Positions 34,228 through 36,752 of a DNA stretch of 36,752 nucleotides are shown piece after piece. Position 1 is the first letter of the stretch; every line of letters begins with the position of its first letter. A program made the translations under genes and the position numbers. The notes below the pieces were generated by a model, which was not told the DNA's origin, did not search any database, and saw only the letters and a list, made by a program, of their open reading frames with translations. The DNA comes from Rhodococcus sp. G-MC3 (GTDB taxonomy: Bacteria; Actinomycetota; Actinomycetes; Mycobacteriales; Mycobacteriaceae): the NCBI RefSeq assembly GCF_030063335.1, contig NZ_JASISW010000033.1, positions 1 to 36,752 on the forward strand, given 5' to 3'.

Positions 34228-35214
34228 CTAACGCGACGAAGCAACTCGATCGTGTCCTCGAAGCCGAGCGTTGGTCATCAAAGCTGTCCGCACCGAGGTG
34301 GGTCGTCGCCCCAGCAACGTTTCCAGTTGGTCGGTGGACGTGTTATATCGTCCGCCGGCAACAAGTTTGGTCAGCGATGCCAAATGCTGAGCGACGTGCG
34401 GGTGTTCGGCCAGTGCACCATCGATGTACTGGGAATTCCAGGCGTTCACGTCTTCAGGAAAATAGGTGACCGAGCGACCCAGCGCAGCACCGTAGTCGTC
34501 GGCGAACTCATGCATCGTCTTCAGCTCGGGCCCCGTCAGTGCGTAGGACTGGCCGATGTGCGGTTCTGGATCAAGGAGAATTTTCGTATTCAATTCCGCC
34601 ACGTCGTACCCGGCGATCGGAGCAATACGTTCGTCCCCGAACGGTAGCCGCAGTTCACCGTTCTGAAGTGGCCCGAGGGGTAACCAGGTCAGGATCGGAT
34701 TTTCGACGAAGATCGTCGCCCTGACGTTGACGGTGGGCACACCGGACCACTCCAGTACCTGCTCCGCGATCCAGTGTGCACGATGCTGCGGTGACCAGTC
34801 TGCAACAAGGCCGCCGAGCCACTCCGAACGTTCCGCGATCGGGGCCGTCATGTGCTCGAATGTCATGAAGGACTGCTCCCATTCCGAAATGTTCACGAAA
34901 GCTTCGATGTCACCCTGTCGGCGCGCAGCGGCCGCCATCAGGGTGACCGCGTCCGTGTAATACGGGGACAGGCTCATACTGAAGTAAACTCGGCGGCAAC
35001 CGTGCAGTGCCGCAGCCACATCAGCGACGTTGAGCAGATCGCCAACGACTACCTCAGCACCGATCACGCGCAGCGCCTGCGCCCTCTCGTCATCCTGCCG
35101 GACGAATGCCCGAACAGGGTGTCCCTGATCGAGCAACATTTCGACCATCAGCCGGCTCACACCTCCGATTTCTCCTGCTGCTCCGGTAATCAGAATGGGT
35201 GTACGCGTGGGCAT
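34228..35214 (-). CDS. NmrA-like NAD(P)-binding reductase
   Basis: A 328-residue atypical short-chain dehydrogenase of the NmrA/NAD(P)H-azoreductase group. It starts with a Rossmann motif ILITGAAGEIGG (7-18), then PVRAFVRQDDERAQAL and VVVGDLLNVADVAAAL. The Tyr-x-x-x-Lys of classic SDRs is not evident, so it may sense redox state or reduce quinone-like compounds. ATG 35214 (PTRTPILITG) is chosen over an upstream frame that adds 17 unconserved residues; it has GAGA upstream. It lies about 80 bp downstream of the alpha/beta hydrolase gene on the same strand and may be cotranscribed with it. Confidence 0.83.
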   Translation of the reverse strand: MPTRTPILITGAAGEIGGVSRLMVEMLLDQGHPVRAFVRQDDERAQALRVIGAEVVVGDLLNVADVAAALHGCRRVYFSMSLSPYYTDAVTLMAAAARRQGDIEAFVNISEWEQSFMTFEHMTAPIAERSEWLGGLVADWSPQHRAHWIAEQVLEWSGVPTVNVRATIFVENPILTWLPLGPLQNGELRLPFGDERIAPIAGYDVAELNTKILLDPEPHIGQSYALTGPELKTMHEFADDYGAALGRSVTYFPEDVNAWNSQYIDGALAEHPHVAQHLASLTKLVAGGRYNTSTDQLETLLGRRPTSVRTALMTNARLRGHDRVASSR

Positions 35215-35295
35215 TTGGTCTCTTTTCTCGGCATATGGGGTCACCGGCGGGTTCGGACGACACATTCGGGTGTCTAATTGACGGGTACGGTTCAG

Positions 35296-36162
35296 TCAGT
35301 CGATCAGTGCTGCAATACCTTCCGGCTTCTCCAGCGACATGAAGTGTCCAGAATCGGGGATTTCCAAGAACTCGGCTCCCGGCAACAATCGATAGTTGTC
35401 ACTGCGGTCCGTCGTTCTCGACCAGTCCTTCTCGCCGTACACCAGATGCACCGGCACCTTCACACGCTCGTAGTGAGATCTTGCCGCGATCAAGCTCGGA
35501 AGGTTGCCGTAGATTGCACGCGCAACCCGCGAATAACCGGGCCGGCGCCCCACTGATAGAAGTTCGTCGAGATAGTCCTCGGTCAGAGCGTCATCGTTGA
35601 CCAGCCCGCCGTGAAGGACTGCCCGCATCACAGGTTTCGGTTCGATGCCTGCGAAGGTCGGTCCGATGACCGGCGCGAGTATGCCGGTCAGGATGATGCG
35701 AGCAAGGACACCGGATCGCGCGATACCGCCGGCGTAGTCGTAAGTATTGACGGCGACGACGCGCCTGATCCTGTCGGGAAGATCCGCCGACGCTGTCAGC
35801 GCGAGCGTCGCTCCGATCGATTCGCCTATCAGCGTGACGTCGTGGAGGTCGAGTTGCACGATGAATCGATGGACCGCGCTACGAAGTGCATTGTCATCGT
35901 ATCGCGCACCGGCTTCGATGTCCGAGTGGCCCATGCCGGGCAGGTCGAGTGCGTAGACGGTGTGATTCGGCAAGAGAAGAGGTATCAGGCGATGAAAATG
36001 CTCCGCTTGAGTCCGCACAGTGTGCAGTAGCACCACAGGGGAACCGCTTCCTCCCTGCAGGTAACGAAGCCGCCCGAGGCCGGAGCGGGCCGATGATGCA
36101 CGCAGGTAGTGGCCGTGGACACCTGGGATCGATATGAGCGGGTCAGGACCGTCGGTGATCAT
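35296..36162 (-). CDS. Alpha/beta-fold hydrolase
   Basis: A 288-residue hydrolase. The catalytic triad can be placed: nucleophile Ser in GESIGA, Asp in YGEKDWS and His in SGHFMS, with LHTVRT as oxyanion loop and LDLPGMGHSD after strand 4. The cap domain is of usual size. It resembles the esterase / haloalkane dehalogenase-like set of actinobacteria; the residue next to the Ser is Glu, not Asp, so epoxide or halide chemistry is not implied. ATG 36162 has GGAGG 8 bases upstream. It is first of a two-gene unit with the NmrA-like gene. Substrate unknown. Confidence 0.88.
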   Translation of the reverse strand: MITDGPDPLISIPGVHGHYLRASSARSGLGRLRYLQGGSGSPVVLLHTVRTQAEHFHRLIPLLLPNHTVYALDLPGMGHSDIEAGARYDDNALRSAVHRFIVQLDLHDVTLIGESIGATLALTASADLPDRIRRVVAVNTYDYAGGIARSGVLARIILTGILAPVIGPTFAGIEPKPVMRAVLHGGLVNDDALTEDYLDELLSVGRRPGYSRVARAIYGNLPSLIAARSHYERVKVPVHLVYGEKDWSRTTDRSDNYRLLPGAEFLEIPDSGHFMSLEKPEGIAALID

Positions 36163-36263
36163 GATGAACCTCCATGGCGTTGTAGTCGAGCCGTCGGCCA
36201 GCCCCACCACGTTCGCCTTACTTGATTATTTAAAGCTGCCATATACTTTTTGAAGCAAATTGG

Positions 36264-36282
36264 TTTGACTGGTCGGGTCAAA
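36264..36282. promoter_or_regulatory. Inverted repeat upstream of hydrolase
   Basis: TTTGAC (36264-36269), 7 bp, GTCAAA (36277-36282): a perfect inverted repeat about 100 bases before the hydrolase start. Between it and the gene lies an AT-rich run with a possible -35 TTGCTT (minus strand, 36253-36258). It could be an operator for a regulator not encoded here. Confidence 0.4.
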
Positions 36283-36508
36283 GCGCCTGATGCTCTGACG
36301 ACGATCTTGTCGCCAACCGGTCCAGAATGGGCGCAGCCATCTTTCCTGCGATCAAAAGCGACTGTTGCGCAACACCTTCTGCACGATGCCCAACGCATTC
36401 CGCGTGTTCCACCGCCTCGTCAACGCAGCCGTGTACGAGGACGAGTTGGGCCATCGCGTTATGTGCCCGATTCCGCTCACCCCTTGGGTCGCGAAGGCAA
36501 AAACAACG

Positions 36509-36626
36509 CCGCGATCCCGGCACCCACGAGGGTCACGCCTGCGGCGACATAAGCCCCAGCGGCGAGGCCATCGAGGAAAGCACTACTCGATGCATCCGAA
36601 AGTGACCGCGCCAGCCCAGCGTTCCC
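36509..36626 (-). pseudogene. C-terminal stub of DHA2-type MFS drug exporter
   Basis: On the minus strand, reading toward 36509, one frame gives GLARSLSDASSSAFLDGLAA, then YVAAGVTLVGAGIAALFLPS and a stop. This is the last membrane helix and end of EmrB/QacA-type 14-helix exporters. The frame loses homology where the 126-bp terminal repeat begins, so the rest of the gene is gone. The junction marks a past rearrangement, or the repeat copy belongs to another version of the locus. Confidence 0.6.
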
Positions 36627-36752
36627 TGAACCGCACCGGTGAGTCCGGAGACTTGGTTTCGTGTGAGTTCGGTCAGCTCGCGAGCTGATCCGATTGTCGA
36701 GTGTAGTGGAGCTGTTCGCATTCGATCGGCGGGATGTCGCCGCAGAATCCGT
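36627..36752. repeat. Terminal inverted repeat, right copy
   Basis: Perfect reverse complement of bases 1-126, ending exactly at the window edge. On its inner side it abuts the exporter stub, while the left copy abuts unrelated sequence, so the identity stops sharply on both sides. Confidence 0.9.

Noticed and set aside
35262..35278. ACATTCGGGTGTCTAAT resembling the operator near the NmrA-like gene
   Set aside because: The invariant TGTTTTA end is broken and it points away from the gene start it precedes.
36329..36480. Plus-strand residues (FRVFHRLVNAAVYEDELGHR) vaguely like an integrase core-binding helix
   Set aside because: The similarity is short and weak, no catalytic Arg-His-Arg-Tyr part is present, and the DNA is antisense to the exporter-stub region.

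Overview
The window looks like the chromosome or a large replicon of a high-GC actinobacterium of the Rhodococcus/Nocardiaceae type. The grounds are the GC-rich coding sequence, GTG/TTG starts, ATGA stop/start overlaps, a WhiB-family protein, separate (not fused) proline and pyrroline-5-carboxylate dehydrogenases, and many GntR, MarR and LysR regulators. The genus is inference; no rRNA, tRNA, CRISPR array or intact transposase was seen. The outermost 126 bases are identical in inverted orientation (1-126 and 36627-36752) and run exactly to both window ends. They could be part of a larger repeat or a cut made by assembly.

Region 1 (about 0.3-16.4 kb) is a catabolic cluster, probably for an aromatic or heteroaromatic compound. 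It holds an acyl-CoA-dehydrogenase-fold flavin monooxygenase with an orphan ABC ATPase, a LysR regulator, a frameshifted MFS importer and a CorA channel. Then come two paralogous GntR regulators around a cupin / FAH-fold hydrolase / CoA-transferase operon, a DUF3500 protein, a flavin reductase fused to an IclR-type effector domain, and an operon of quinone oxidoreductase, MhpA-like hydroxylase and MarR regulator. Four promoters here share one operator-like element with the core CGGGTGTTTTA (identical 18-mer at 7065-7082 and 13182-13199; variants at 2559-2576 and 11778-11795). This ties the scattered units, including the uncharacterised DUF3500 gene, into one regulon. No recognisable ring-cleavage dioxygenase is present, so the central step is missing, encoded elsewhere, or done by something unfamiliar. 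This is the best candidate for an undescribed system.

Region 2 (16.4-20.1 kb) is partly decayed. An acetyl-CoA synthetase 5' fragment and a FAH-family fragment flank a PAS-GGDEF diguanylate cyclase. An aldo/keto reductase-DUF2316 pair follows, diverging from a MarR regulator over a clean palindrome.

Region 3 (20.1-33.9 kb) starts with a TrkA-type protein carrying a degenerate channel pore. It then turns to proline and glutamate catabolism: a GntR regulator divergent from proline dehydrogenase, P5C dehydrogenase and an MFS transporter, closed by a strong hairpin. A LysR gene then diverges from a long operon of glutamate dehydrogenase, HutD, an M20 amidohydrolase, a 69-residue protein, a DAO-type FAD oxidoreductase, a WhiB-like protein and a GltS-type glutamate symporter interrupted by a TGA. 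Proline would flow to P5C, glutamate and 2-oxoglutarate.

Region 4 (33.9-36.75 kb) has an alpha/beta hydrolase and an NmrA-like reductase on the minus strand, then a non-coding end with the C-terminal stub of a DHA2-type drug exporter and the right copy of the terminal repeat. Three genes are interrupted by single lesions (MFS frameshift, acs Trp to TAG, gltS Trp to TGA), which means either real decay or base-call errors.
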